Shown: positions 33,038 through 43,110 of the stretch, piece after piece
Position numbering within the stretch: position 1 is the first letter of the stretch
How the letters are laid out: every line of letters starts with the position of its first letter
DNA from: Fragilaria crotonensis
Taxonomy: Eukaryota; Bacillariophyta; Fragilariophyceae; Fragilariales; Fragilariaceae
Direction: 5' to 3'
Length of the DNA: 61,827 nucleotides
NCBI GenBank assembly: GCA_022925895.1
Contig: JAKSYS010000358.1
Coordinates: 1-61,827, forward strand
Position numbers and translations under genes: made by a program
Notes under the pieces: generated by a model
Database searches by the model: none
What the model was told of the DNA's origin: nothing
What the model saw: the letters and a program-made list of their open reading frames with translations, nothing else

Positions 33038-34327
33038 ATGTCGTCACAAATACGACTTGTAGTTCGACGACGAAAGAAACTGCCTGGGAATCTGGTTAAG
33101 GTAGCTGTGTTGGTGGCTGCTACGACACTGTTATTCCTCCTTGCCTGGTCTTCTGATCACGTTGCCAAGCAAAAGGTGGTGGAGCAACCTCCTTTGGCGA
33201 AAGACTCGTATCTGTCAAGAACAAAATCATCTCCCCCTAATGTCCCAAAGCTGAGCATTGTGGAACGAACTAAACTCGAGCAACATCCCAATCCGGATGC
33301 GAAGCTCATGTCCAAAACAGGACAGTTAACCCAGCGACAGCCAGGCGCCGCAACCCAGACGTATCCTCCTGTCGATTCGCTTTTATCTGGAAAGTACAAT
33401 GTTACAGGAGATATTTCTTTCCTTGTAGATTTTGCCATTATCGGCTTTCCGAAATGCGGAACGTCGACCATGATGGAATACCTGGACAAGAGTCCGTACA
33501 CCAAGGTGGCTCAGAAGGAACGTTGCGAGTTGGGGACGGGTCGACAAGCTAAGCTGACTCGAGATCTTTATAAGGAACTGCCAGAGGGAAACTACAAGCG
33601 AGGTATCAAGTGCCCGCGGGACTTGGAAAACGAATTCTCAATGGCGGGTTATAATAAGTACTTTCCTGGGGTGCACTTATTGGTAGGCATTCGACATCCT
33701 GTGCTATGGTTAGAAAGTTTCTATAACTTTCGGGTGTATAACAATAACCCGATGCCACCTGTGGAACAGTTGTTGGGCGCTTGTAACAAGTACAGTCGAC
33801 ACGTATGCGCACATCGAGCTCGCTTCCACCAGTACCTGGCCAATTTGGGGAAGACGCCGCTGGGACCAGAGGAACAGAAATTTTTCGTACATGGTGGTAA
33901 AGAACTGAGGCTTACGCCTGTCAAGGGCAAAGTCTTTCTTTACCATGTTGAACAGCTTCGCGTTGATGAGCCTCCCCTTCGCCAGTTGGCAATGCGAAGG
34001 GATTTGTCGTCATTTTTGGGGCTCCCTGATATCTTGCCACCTATTTCCATTTGGACACGGCCAGGGAAGAACTTGACGCAAGTGCAATGGGAAGACGCCA
34101 ATCGGCGACGACTGGATATTTGTCATGAGAATCACACACACGTCAGAAAGTTTCTGATGGAGCAGTCCACAATGACAGCTGAATGGATCCTGCGATATTT
34201 CTTGAAATCAAAGGATGTTTACATTTCGTCGCCTGATCATTTTCGAGATCTTTTGAAGGCGTGGGAGGTTGACCCGTGTACAATCCCGAATGCAACAATA
34301 TTGCGAAATCTTAGAGCCACAAAATAA
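33038..34327 (+). CDS. Golgi-type sulfotransferase
   Basis: The first ATG in frame is 33038 (429 residues). A basic N-terminus and one membrane helix (residues ~20-37) give type II Golgi topology, followed by a ~90-residue stem. The catalytic domain has the PAPS 5'-phosphosulfate loop GFPKCGTSTM (~136-145) and the 3'-phosphate site GIRHPVLWLESFYNF (~218-232). It transfers sulfate from PAPS, probably to a glycan or glycoprotein; the acceptor is unknown. N-glycosylation sequons are present (NVT, NLT, NHT). Its last 17 bases overlap the PP2C gene on the other strand. Confidence 0.85.
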   Translation: MSSQIRLVVRRRKKLPGNLVKVAVLVAATTLLFLLAWSSDHVAKQKVVEQPPLAKDSYLSRTKSSPPNVPKLSIVERTKLEQHPNPDAKLMSKTGQLTQRQPGAATQTYPPVDSLLSGKYNVTGDISFLVDFAIIGFPKCGTSTMMEYLDKSPYTKVAQKERCELGTGRQAKLTRDLYKELPEGNYKRGIKCPRDLENEFSMAGYNKYFPGVHLLVGIRHPVLWLESFYNFRVYNNNPMPPVEQLLGACNKYSRHVCAHRARFHQYLANLGKTPLGPEEQKFFVHGGKELRLTPVKGKVFLYHVEQLRVDEPPLRQLAMRRDLSSFLGLPDILPPISIWTRPGKNLTQVQWEDANRRRLDICHENHTHVRKFLMEQSTMTAEWILRYFLKSKDVYISSPDHFRDLLKAWEVDPCTIPNATILRNLRATK

Positions 34328-35330
34328 CCACAGTGACATTGTCATAAGTTCCCCGTCGCAAGGCTTCTGCCACTAGGAATTCTGCCATTTTGTTTTGAAC
34401 GATCTTTGTGTGCGCTTCATTTCCATCGGTTCGTTCCTGCAGCTTCCACTCGACCAAGTCTACTACATCTTGAGCGGTCATGACGTCCCACAACCCATCT
34501 GTCGCGAGAATCACAAATTGGGCTTGATCATCCAGTGTCACGACCGTGAAGTCCGGTTCGGCACAAATGGCTGGACGTTCAGAGCGATCTCCCACGGCTC
34601 TTGACAAGGCGAGATTGCCATTGACTCGGTACACACCAGCGTCTGGAACCGGCTCGCCGGCGTCGTCCACCAATCCTGACCACACAACCCTGCCACCACT
34701 GGCCTCTATTCTTGCCTTTTCCTCAGGTGAGTCAGGTTTGTGATCTCGGGTGAGCGTGATAGCAGTCGAATTATGACAGAGAACGGCACGGGAGTCTCCA
34801 ATGTTGGCCACCAATAGTGTCTTCTCCGCCAAGATCCAGGCCGCAACAACGGTCGCTCCCTGAAAGCTCCAATGACTGATCTTTGACACCTCCCGGTCAA
34901 CTTTCTGAAGTGCTGCCTCGAGAGCGTGTTTGTGATCGTCAGGAACCGTCACGTTGGGTCCCACAGGTTGGAGCGCTTGCAGATTGGCGTAGAGGTTCTG
35001 TCGCAAATAGCGACTGACGGCGGGTCCGCCGTGACCGTCAAAGACAGCACCGAAATTGCCAGCTGCATTGACAAAGAACTCGTCTTCCATGTAGGAACGA
35101 CCACCCTGAACGGCACAGACGGAAACGTCGTAGAGTTTAGGATCAGGGGAAGATCCACCGGATGAAAAGAAGGCCATCTTAGTTTGATTCTTCATGAGGC
35201 AGCGGTTGAAGGTGTTGGTCTTCCACAACTGCCGATTGAGATTCTTGTGACTACTCTTGCTAGCATGCGTGAAAGTCAGCATGGATCGAAAGGCAAACAT
35301 GATCAAATAGAGTTTCAACTGTTTATTCAT
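34311..35330 (-). CDS. PP2C-type Ser/Thr phosphatase (PPM family)
   Basis: 339 residues with an ATG at 35330 and no intron. After a ~60-residue leader the PP2C core is complete: GGRSYMEDEF (residues 77-85), AVFDGHGG (95-102) with metal-binding Asp98, GATVVAAWI, LLVANIGDSRAVLC, LTRDHKP, LALSRAVGD, FVILATDGLWDVM with Asp278, and YDNVTVVIL at the end. It dephosphorylates phospho-Ser/Thr using Mg or Mn. The leader is basic and hydrophobic (MNKQLKLYLIMFAFRSMLTF) and may be an organelle signal. The stop codon lies inside the sulfotransferase CDS. Confidence 0.93.
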   Translation of the reverse strand: MNKQLKLYLIMFAFRSMLTFTHASKSSHKNLNRQLWKTNTFNRCLMKNQTKMAFFSSGGSSPDPKLYDVSVCAVQGGRSYMEDEFFVNAAGNFGAVFDGHGGPAVSRYLRQNLYANLQALQPVGPNVTVPDDHKHALEAALQKVDREVSKISHWSFQGATVVAAWILAEKTLLVANIGDSRAVLCHNSTAITLTRDHKPDSPEEKARIEASGGRVVWSGLVDDAGEPVPDAGVYRVNGNLALSRAVGDRSERPAICAEPDFTVVTLDDQAQFVILATDGLWDVMTAQDVVDLVEWKLQERTDGNEAHTKIVQNKMAEFLVAEALRRGTYDNVTVVILWL

Positions 35331-35865
35331 TACAATACTGTTCTCGGCTCGTCGGGTCGAGCAAAAAGTGCATTATCGACTTGACACTTCGCACCTCGCA
35401 ACCGCACGATGAAAAAGTGGTCATGATCTCAAATCTTGTGATGTTCGATGACACTGTAGGATCACATAACACAGTACACGTACCATCAACCCGTTTCACT
35501 ACAAGCGCACCGCTTACTATGGTAGTTCCGTACCGGTACATCTACAGCGGCCGGGTACTTGTATGTAGCATACCTTGAAGGTACATACAAGTACCTTGTA
35601 CTACCTTGGTACTAGATCTTAGATCTTAGCACCACAGACCAGCTGTATGCTTCGGATATACTCGTACACTCCAGTCCGAATTGTGCGCGATGTTTGCGCG
35701 AAAGCTTCCCGAAAAAGATTTCATGACCTCATGACTCACATGACAGGGAGTCCCCGAGACTCGAAAGTCGAAAGTGACAGCTTCGACGACGACACAAGAC
35801 AACTCGTGTCAGGTGAGTGTGTGTGTGGTGCAACACCAGCGTCGCATATCGTTTTCCTTGCTCGT
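35331..35865. other. Divergent intergenic region
   Basis: It separates the PP2C start from the isochorismatase-family start. GTAC motifs are frequent at 35530-35620. The frame of the downstream gene is open back to 35647 but only the ATG at 35866 makes a signal peptide. Confidence 0.5.
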
Positions 35866-36710
35866 ATGTCAACTGCATTTATTGTGATCCTCTTGTGCTC
35901 GATTGCGGTGACGAGCACTGCGTTCGTCGTGAAGGTGGACACAAAAAAGCCATCGAGGTGAGAATCGTTTCTTGACATAAATCCCTTGCATGATTATGTG
36001 TTTTTTTTTGGGGGGGGGAGACGGTATTGTATGAGTACCCAGCCAATCTTGCTTACATTTGTATTCGTTATTTGTAATGAAGGATTTCAGTTCCAAGCAT
36101 GGCCATGGCAGCGAAGCGTGCTGTCGGAAAACTCAAGCCCGAGCACACGGCGTTCTTGCTTTGCGACATTCAAGAGCGATTCCGCCCATTGATCTACAAA
36201 GGCGAAACCATTATTCGCACTGCCCAATACCTTACCTCGGTCGCGAAAGCGCTCGATATTCCAATCGTTGCCACACAACAATATACAAAAGTCTTTGGTC
36301 CGACAGTGAGTGAGTGCTTTGCTGATGCTGAAGATTTGAGCAAGACGCCAACATTTGAAAAAAAGATATTTTCCATGGTGTGCGGACCAGATATGCAGGC
36401 GCATTTGGATAAACTCAACCGCTCATCCTATATCCTATTCGGCATTGAAGCGCACGTTTGTGTTCAACAAACAGCGTTGGATCTTCTTGAACAAGGCAAC
36501 GACGTTCACATTGTGGTCGACGGTGTGAGTTCCCAACAATCGTACGACCGCGAAATCGCACTTCAACGGCTCTCCCAGGCCGGAGCGTGGCTAACGACGG
36601 CACAATCGGCAGCCTTTATGTTGATGCAATCGGCGGATCATCCGAATTTCAAGGCAGTTAGCAAATTGACAGTCGAGCACATGAAATTGCCCAATGAGTT
36701 TAATGTTTGA
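35866..36710 (+). CDS. Isochorismatase-family hydrolase, probably plastid-targeted
   Basis: Exon 1 (35866-35957) encodes MSTAFIVILLCSIAVTSTA|FVVK, a signal peptide with Phe20 directly after the cleavage site. The intron is 125 nt (35958-36082, donor GTGAGA, acceptor ATGAAG), and exon 2 is 36083-36710; 239 residues in all. The other AG at 36089-36090 would break the frame. The core matches ISOC1/YcaC-like cysteine hydrolases: Asp in FLLCDIQERF, Lys in FEKKIFSMV, Cys in GIEAHVCVQQTALDL. The true substrate is unknown. An internal ATG at 36099 (MAMAAKRAV) could give a cytosolic form of 203 residues from an unspliced or alternatively started mRNA. Confidence 0.82.
36001..36018. repeat. T9G9 homopolymer tract inside intron
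   Basis: Nine T followed by nine G within the intron of the isochorismatase-family gene, upstream of its acceptor. It is a likely slippage hotspot. Confidence 0.8.
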
Positions 36711-37022
36711 ATTTTAAGCCCATGGCGATATTTGTCGAAACATTGATTGAGATTGTCTCTAAAGGTATAGGGAAACAATGGTAGGTAGTACTGTTTATCA
36801 AATTATCAGTCGTCAATAACTTAGTGAGGACTCCGTCACGGTCATGAGCTATATGAATTATGAATGCCTAAAACGACCACAGAATGTGTACACATATCCC
36901 GATCACCTATTGCTCTGAAGCAATTACGCGTGTAGGCAGCGAAAGCCACACATGCCTGAGCTCCGATATTCTCGCCACGCCTGCAGACTGTCGATCAATC
37001 CGCCGACGTCAAAACTGCGACG
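36711..37022. other. Short intergenic gap
   Basis: Contains the 3' flank of the isochorismatase gene and the upstream region of the dioxygenase. An upstream ATG at 36884 opens a Cys-rich frame that I judge spurious. Confidence 0.45.
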
Positions 37023-37939
37023 ATGGGAAAGAAGCAAGTAAACAAGAATCGCGTCCAAGAGTCGGTTGCTCAAACTGTCAAGCCTCCCAAGCATCCTGTG
37101 GAAAGTCTACCCCAAGAGGAAAAGCGACACCTAGAAAGGTGTACTCTCGACTATGCGACGACTTCTTTGAATCACGACGAGTTTGTTCAAAGGCCGTTGA
37201 AGTGCTGGAAAAAGAACACATGCTCGTGGTTCAGAACTGCTTGAACGACGATGACGTGCAAGTTCTGTATGAGTGCTATAAAGATCTTCACCAACAACAA
37301 GCTGGGCAACGAGCTATCGGAGAAAAGGATGCATCGAAACGCTCAGGGACGCGTCTGTACAATTGTCTCTGTCAACTCGGTCCGGCCTGCGATTTCTATG
37401 ACTGGAAAGACGGCACAGCCCAGGCGCAACACTGCTTGAACCCAAGATCGACCGATGATTTTCGAAAAGCACCGCGGAAGCCAGTCTGGAAGTCCATTAC
37501 GGATACCTTTCACTTTCGACACATTGCTCGTGTCGAAGTAGTAACGTCACATGTGGGCTGCCGTGCCCAGGACTGGCACGTTGACGGTGTTCACGGTCTG
37601 ACAGTCATTTTACCACTCACGGATGTGGGAGTCCGTCAGGGTCCAACCGAACTAGACTTTGGGCCCGCCTTTTTGGGACTGTGGGAGGGTGATCCAAAGG
37701 TTCGCGCACGAAGCACAGGCACGGTGCGAGCAGTCATGTCAAAAGGATCTGTCCTGCTCTTCAATGCCAACGTCTCCCATCGCGGTAGTGCGAATATTGG
37801 AGCAACAGATCGTCCGATTCTGGTGCTGGATTGCAGCCTGGAAAGTACATGTCTCGCTTCTGGGGGCCCCAGAGATATTTGGTCCGTACAGCACGATAAT
37901 GACCTGTCTAGCTTTGGTGGGGAAAGTGTATTTTCCTGA
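37023..37939 (+). CDS. PhyH-like 2-oxoglutarate/Fe(II) dioxygenase, frameshifted near the N-terminus
   Basis: The coding sense starts at the ATG at 37023 (MGKKQVNKNRVQES) and changes frame at the A-run 37189-37191; one missing A would join the halves into about 305 residues. The second frame carries the fold marks: LVVQNCLNDDDV at the start of the core, the Fe(II) ligands His and Asp in DWHVDGVHGLTVILPLTDV, and the distal His with the 2-oxoglutarate-binding Arg in SHRGSANIGATDRP. The 5' part of the second frame (from 36884) reads as Cys-rich nonsense, so the ATG at 36884 is rejected. Substrate unknown. The break is either a sequencing error or a young pseudogene. Confidence 0.7.
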
Positions 37940-38639
37940 GCCATCATACGGTTGCTCTAACACTCCATGGGGAGTCGCATCTCTCGAATGGGGGGGCGTC
38001 GTCATTGTTCTGTGCAGAAGAGGGGTACACCAGCACCGAGATATAAGCTGTCACTTCAGCATTCCCCTTGAAAATGGCGGCGCCAACTATTTTTTTTATG
38101 TACAGTATGTCCGACAACTTGAATGTGAAGTTGCTGATGACCTTTCAGTGCCATTGAGAAAGACTGCAGCACATCATGATTCCTTGGCATTGAGAGCATT
38201 ACTCTCTGCGAGGTCGATTCGTCATCACATTATCGCTCATGTCAGATGCCGATTCTTCTTGAGTGTATATCTCCAGGCGTTCCAACTGACCATAGCGACG
38301 CCATGTGGCAGGAGAGTGGGAATCGTCGAACATGGTCAACGCTTTTCTCAATGTTCCACCATGGGTGCGACAGTATCTGGTGGCTTGGAAAGGTATGCAT
38401 ATCGACTTCAGCATAAGCGGGGGATATTCTGGCGTAGTAGCTGCAACAAAAAATCTCTTGTTAGTTACATCGATGTCCCATTTGTTGGATCGAAATAAGC
38501 GGATGTCGCCGTCAAATCACTGCTCGACCTCGGTCGGTCTTTAGAACTGAGTCCACAGCGTCAGGGCGGCTTAATGGAATCAATCAGAATGCTGTGCTCT
38601 TGGATTATCAGGGCAGCCAGTATCTGTTAATAAATTGTC
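37940..38639. other. Intergenic, no gene seen
   Basis: A long plus frame crossing 37659-38498 is a shadow of the dioxygenase plus random sequence. No repeats recognised. Confidence 0.45.
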
Positions 38640-41384
38640 TTAGCACGAATTGGAGTCTTCTCTCACGCATCTGTCGTTCTTGCATACGTCAATGATACGT
38701 CCTGAATTGATGAATTCTTCAATCTGCTCAATCATGGCAGTATCCTCGCGAACGCACCAATGAACCTCATTGTCATTTACCATGGAGTAGTCGTCCGAGA
38801 CAGGGAGCGATGCATTCTCCTTCTTGAAGAGGAGTTCTGTCAAGGTCACACGAGGACCAAGAGATTCCCCCTCTGCTGCAGGTTCAGTTTTTATGTCATA
38901 GATTTCCCGTCGTGGATTATTAGGCAGAATGACTGCCCCAAGTGCTCTAGACAAGGCCTCAGCCGCGATCGTTGGCACCACAGTATCCCCGAGGCCAGCC
39001 TGTATCAATATTCTCGGCACGCCCTCCTGTAGTGGAGGTGCTAACAATCCAGCCCCCTCACAAGAATCCCATAGCATTTGTGCAAACGACAAGAAGATGC
39101 GGACATGACGATTGTTGTAGAAATTCAGGAGCATTATGGCGTCGTAACCAGCAAAATCCATGGAGCGGCTCAGTACCAGGGCGAACGGAGTGCCCGGCAC
39201 ACCAAGAATCGCCCTATCAAGCAGCTTGGTGGAACCTAAGAGTGTGGTGTATCCGGCGCCGAGAATTCCACCTTGAGATATTCCATAAAAAATTGAACTG
39301 GGTTGTTGGTCGTTGTGTAGAGGAATAGGATTCTTATCGAACGACATCCAATCCAATGTCAGCATACCATGCATTGAGAAATGTTGAAGGGCGATCTTGT
39401 TAGCGTATCCTTGAATCAAATTGTCCCTAACAGCTTGAAATAGGCTCGGTTTCGACATTAGCGTCTTCACAACAACCAGGAGATCGTACCTCGACATTCC
39501 CCTCCAGTCCATTGCCATGACGATGTAGCCGTTCTTGTTTGCCATGCGCAGCAATGTCTCCCATGACGCCTCAGCACGACTGTAGAAAAGGCCATGGCCA
39601 AAGTCAACAAAAGCTCTAAGACTCGCATTTTCGCCCCTGTGAAGGGCGGACGCACGAACTGAACATGGAACGTGCACCACGAAATGAGCATTTCCAAGTA
39701 TCCGCGCCTTGCCGTCCAGCACAGCCTCCTTGTCCATCACCGAAGCACGGTGCCCCTTACCAAATTCTCTCAAAAACCAGGGAACATCCAATTTCGCATG
39801 GATAGTCCTAGCAACAAGGTCATCAGCGCGTGAGCAGTCACTCTCGTCGATGCGAATTACATCCACATGCTCGTTCCAATCCCAATCTTCTGCTTCTATT
39901 TCCATTAGCGTTGCATCTCGCACTCCTCGTACAACGCCAAGTTGTGATTTTTCACTGATAGTTTGAAAATCAAACACCAACTGAATAGGTTCTGTTCGAC
40001 TCCACGGTGCAGCTACCTCCAGTGCCGGACGGACCTTATCGCGGTAGCGAATGCGACGGGGAGAGTTCTTGTTTTCGTCCGACAAGAACAAATCCATTCC
40101 CGGTGAGGGGGGCAACAATTCACCTTGAGCGTCTCGCGCACCTAAAACTGCCAGTGCATAGTGGGTGTTGTGACGCAGTGGTTTGGATGGGAAAACCATG
40201 ACCAATGGATGAGTAGTATCGAGATAATCAATTTCAGCCGAATGAGGCACGAGGGTCATGTTGCCGACATCGATCAAGGCGGTGATTGAAGCAGGAGTCA
40301 GAGAGTTAGCAATATGCTGTGGACCTTGAAGGCGACCTCGGTTGTTGCCGTTCTCTTGTGCCTCCTTGAGTCCCTCTAGGTAGAAGAGAATTGGTGCCAT
40401 TGTGCTAAAGCCATCCAATTCGTTGAGAAACGCCGGGTGCAGTTTGATTCGGCCCTTGAGGCGTGGGAGAACATCAGGATGTATATTGACGCGCCAACCC
40501 GTATCCGTGGTGTTATCTGGAACCATGAATTCCATGCTTGGAAAGGGAAGAATGCATTCGGTGGTATCAAGCGGGTCACACATGCGGCTCGAGACAGATG
40601 GGGCGGACCAGGTGCCCCAGTGAACCAAAATCGATGTTGTCGACCAGAAGAGCAGGATCAATGATACCAGGAAAAGAACATGTGTGATCCATCGCAGGGT
40701 CCTTCGGAGGCGCGATCTGTCGAGTTCCGACCACCTCAACGCATCACGGCCGATGCAACTATTGCACATTCGGACTTCTTGCTGGTGTTCAGTGCCATGC
40801 ATACCACAGAGTTGATGGTAGCCAATGACAACGAATGAACAGGTTTCTAGCGCAAGACGACTCACGCCAATGGTCCACCCCATGAAACGCAGCAGGCGAG
40901 CTGCAGCGTCATAGTGGACGTACTCGGTAACCACAGTACCGTCAAAGTCAGTCAACAAATTGTGGATGAGTACGTCGAGAATTGCGGGATACACCTTGAA
41001 AAAGAGAACGGTGTCCAGGATGGCGGAGAAACACCGTCGGCATAGTGACGGGCCGGGTATCGTGTCATCGTCTGAGGGTATTTTCGAGCAGAGTTCCCAC
41101 AAACCCAGAGTCAGGTGGACCGAGAAGGGAAAGGCTGGCCAAATTCGCCCGGTCAGCTCGTACACCATGAAAACGGCGCCAACCAACGACGGCATCATCA
41201 TCCCTCCAAGTATCACAGTCGTGAGAAACCATGGATCCTTCCAACTGAAGAGCCGATCATCGCGACGAAAGTCGAGGCTTCGTAGTTGGAGGTCAACTTC
41301 CAATGGGTGCACAACGGTTTCGCTAGTATCAACAGTTGCCAGGTCTTCGCACAGAACTGGATCGTACGACACTCTCTCGGACAT
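38640..41384 (-). CDS. Membrane-anchored alpha/beta hydrolase with bacterial-lipase N-domain-like region
   Basis: The first ATG in frame is at 41384 (914 residues); the frame stays open upstream to 41540 without ATG. The N-terminal ~270 residues contain about five hydrophobic helices (VILGGMMMPSLVGAVFMVY, the VLFFKVYPAILDVLI region, and ITHVLFLVSLILLFWSTTS among them). Next comes CDPLDTTECILPFPSMEF, the opening signature of the bacterial virulence-factor lipase N-terminal domain. The C-terminal part is an alpha/beta hydrolase with nucleophile Ser703 in IFYGISQGGILGAG, a helper acidic region around QAGLGDTVVP, and a late His in NEVHWCVRE. Probably an ester hydrolase facing the lumen or outside. 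The joining of the multi-helix N-part to this bacterial-type hydrolase is unusual. Confidence 0.75.
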   Translation of the reverse strand: MSERVSYDPVLCEDLATVDTSETVVHPLEVDLQLRSLDFRRDDRLFSWKDPWFLTTVILGGMMMPSLVGAVFMVYELTGRIWPAFPFSVHLTLGLWELCSKIPSDDDTIPGPSLCRRCFSAILDTVLFFKVYPAILDVLIHNLLTDFDGTVVTEYVHYDAAARLLRFMGWTIGVSRLALETCSFVVIGYHQLCGMHGTEHQQEVRMCNSCIGRDALRWSELDRSRLRRTLRWITHVLFLVSLILLFWSTTSILVHWGTWSAPSVSSRMCDPLDTTECILPFPSMEFMVPDNTTDTGWRVNIHPDVLPRLKGRIKLHPAFLNELDGFSTMAPILFYLEGLKEAQENGNNRGRLQGPQHIANSLTPASITALIDVGNMTLVPHSAEIDYLDTTHPLVMVFPSKPLRHNTHYALAVLGARDAQGELLPPSPGMDLFLSDENKNSPRRIRYRDKVRPALEVAAPWSRTEPIQLVFDFQTISEKSQLGVVRGVRDATLMEIEAEDWDWNEHVDVIRIDESDCSRADDLVARTIHAKLDVPWFLREFGKGHRASVMDKEAVLDGKARILGNAHFVVHVPCSVRASALHRGENASLRAFVDFGHGLFYSRAEASWETLLRMANKNGYIVMAMDWRGMSRYDLLVVVKTLMSKPSLFQAVRDNLIQGYANKIALQHFSMHGMLTLDWMSFDKNPIPLHNDQQPSSIFYGISQGGILGAGYTTLLGSTKLLDRAILGVPGTPFALVLSRSMDFAGYDAIMLLNFYNNRHVRIFLSFAQMLWDSCEGAGLLAPPLQEGVPRILIQAGLGDTVVPTIAAEALSRALGAVILPNNPRREIYDIKTEPAAEGESLGPRVTLTELLFKKENASLPVSDDYSMVNDNEVHWCVREDTAMIEQIEEFINSGRIIDVCKNDRCVREDSNSC

Positions 41385-41741
41385 ATCCACAACCAGAAAA
41401 TCCAGGTTGTAGACGAACGGTTGCTGATGAAGTGTTGCAACTGATTGGCTCGAGTCATTGCTTTCCCACCGCCGAGGGTGAGGGTCGAGTTCACGAATGC
41501 CGTGAAGGAAATCGGATCCGGGAGAATGATACCGGTACAAGTACCAGGGGTATCATACCATTTTGTTGTTGTGATTGATTCTGGATAAAATGGATCCTCA
41601 CAATCAAGACTCAAGTACTGCTGGAGTCACGGCTGGTACAGCGCCAGGTACCTGTACTGTAGATAAGGAATTCTGTTCCCCCAAAATATTCTACAGGTAG
41701 TAGTAGCGCTTTACAACAATGGCATCATTCGACCCAATTTC
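41385..41741. other. 5' flank of the hydrolase gene
   Basis: GTAC motifs cluster at 41530-41660. The open frame of the hydrolase continues into this stretch without an ATG, so an upstream exon cannot be excluded. Confidence 0.4.
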
Positions 41742-43110
41742 TCAATAGAAAACTTCCCTCACTAATCTCTGATGCCACAATTTGAACAAACAACAGGTGC
41801 ACCTTCTGCCGCCAGGAACTTGCTTTGTCATCTTATCCCTCATGTCCGCGGCCAACCTGACGGCCGTGTTGCTTGCAACAAGAGGTGGTTTTGTAACACC
41901 ATCGTATTTAATGCCATCCAAAGTGACTGGGAAGACGTTTCTCTTGAAGGTACTTTTGACATTCCCAAAGGTGTAATTCTTGTCAACCAACTTGGTCAAT
42001 ACATAATTCAAGTCAACTTCTTCCGCTTTCTGTACACCGCACATTCAAGCCGGCAGGGAAACATACAATCTAGACATGCCCCACACAAACACAATTGCAC
42101 ACCAGGCCTTACAATGCTGTGAATACTCTGCTGTTGCATAGGTGACCCGTGGGCAACTGAGAGGACAATGTCATGCTTGCCTTCATCAGCAGTAGAACCA
42201 TACTCTGATGAGGTCCCTTTGAACTCACCACACCCGAGTTCAATCTCCATCACTGCCATGGATGCTGCAGCATCCCAACGTGCTTTCAAAATCTGAGCGA
42301 CACGGGGAACAACTTTGGAATCCTCACGGCGGTTCAAATACTTCGTTCGACAATCACCAATGCATCCTTGGCTGTTGACATAATGTCAACAATTTTTTCT
42401 AAAGCATCCATCCATGCCAGATCCCAAGCCTCTGAGAACATGTTGTTCACGCTCTCACTCGTGTTGGATGGAACAATTCCGTATCAAGGGGGCAAGTTTG
42501 AGTGTTGCCAAGCAATCCATTGTGAACATTTCCAGAGCGCACCACTGCTTTCAATGTTTCAATATAGGCATATTAGAAGCATTCCTCGCAGAATAGTATG
42601 TCTCGGCCATCGCCATAACATAGCGACCACACTGTTTCCCAAACCACTGGATCACATTGGATTCTATGTGCTTAGCACAGCTTAACTCCAAATTCCTAGG
42701 GAAAACATCCTTCAGGGCAACCTTGAGACACTTATCCTGATCCGAAATAAAGAAAAATGAACATCCAATTAGGATAGGAGATGCTTGGTTGAGAAGCATA
42801 GTAAGCATCTTCGTCCGCGTTGCTCCATCTTTGTTACCACCAGAAGATATCATCAGTCCAATAGGAAACACATCATTGTTTCCTGATATCACAGATGCGA
42901 CATACAGTGTTCCCTTGTACTGGCTACGCAGGTGAGCTGCATCAAACGAAACAACAGGTTGCACAAAAATTCAGAGCCCACTTCATGAACCAGGAAAAAA
43001 TAGACTTCAACCAACTTCTTGGTTTTGCTCTTTGTGAATCCGATGACCAACTTGGGATTGCATTTCTTCATGGCTTCTCTGTACAGGGTAATCTGCTCAA
43101 AACTCTTTGC
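41742..43110 (-). pseudogene. Decayed Mutator-like (MULE) transposase
   Basis: On the minus strand the coding sense runs from about 43110 to 41742 through at least four frames (pieces 43071-42889, 42964-42551, ~42510-42340, 42337-42008, 42044-41742). The middle piece is the MULE catalytic region: VVSFDAAHLRSQYKGTLYVA (first Asp), FFISDQDKCLKVAL (second Asp) and a downstream CAKHIESN. A SWIM-type zinc-finger pattern follows (LCLCGACLDCMFPCRLECA), the usual C-terminal DNA-binding part. Frame changes and the lack of a start show that it is inactive. I found no terminal inverted repeats. Confidence 0.75.

Noticed and set aside
36884..37190. Upstream ATG giving a longer dioxygenase N-terminus
   Set aside because: The stretch is Cys/Arg-rich nonsense while the other frame from 37023 reads as protein and joins the core at an A-run.
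37659..38498. Plus-strand 279-codon frame
   Set aside because: First half is a shadow of the dioxygenase gene; the rest has no protein-like pattern.
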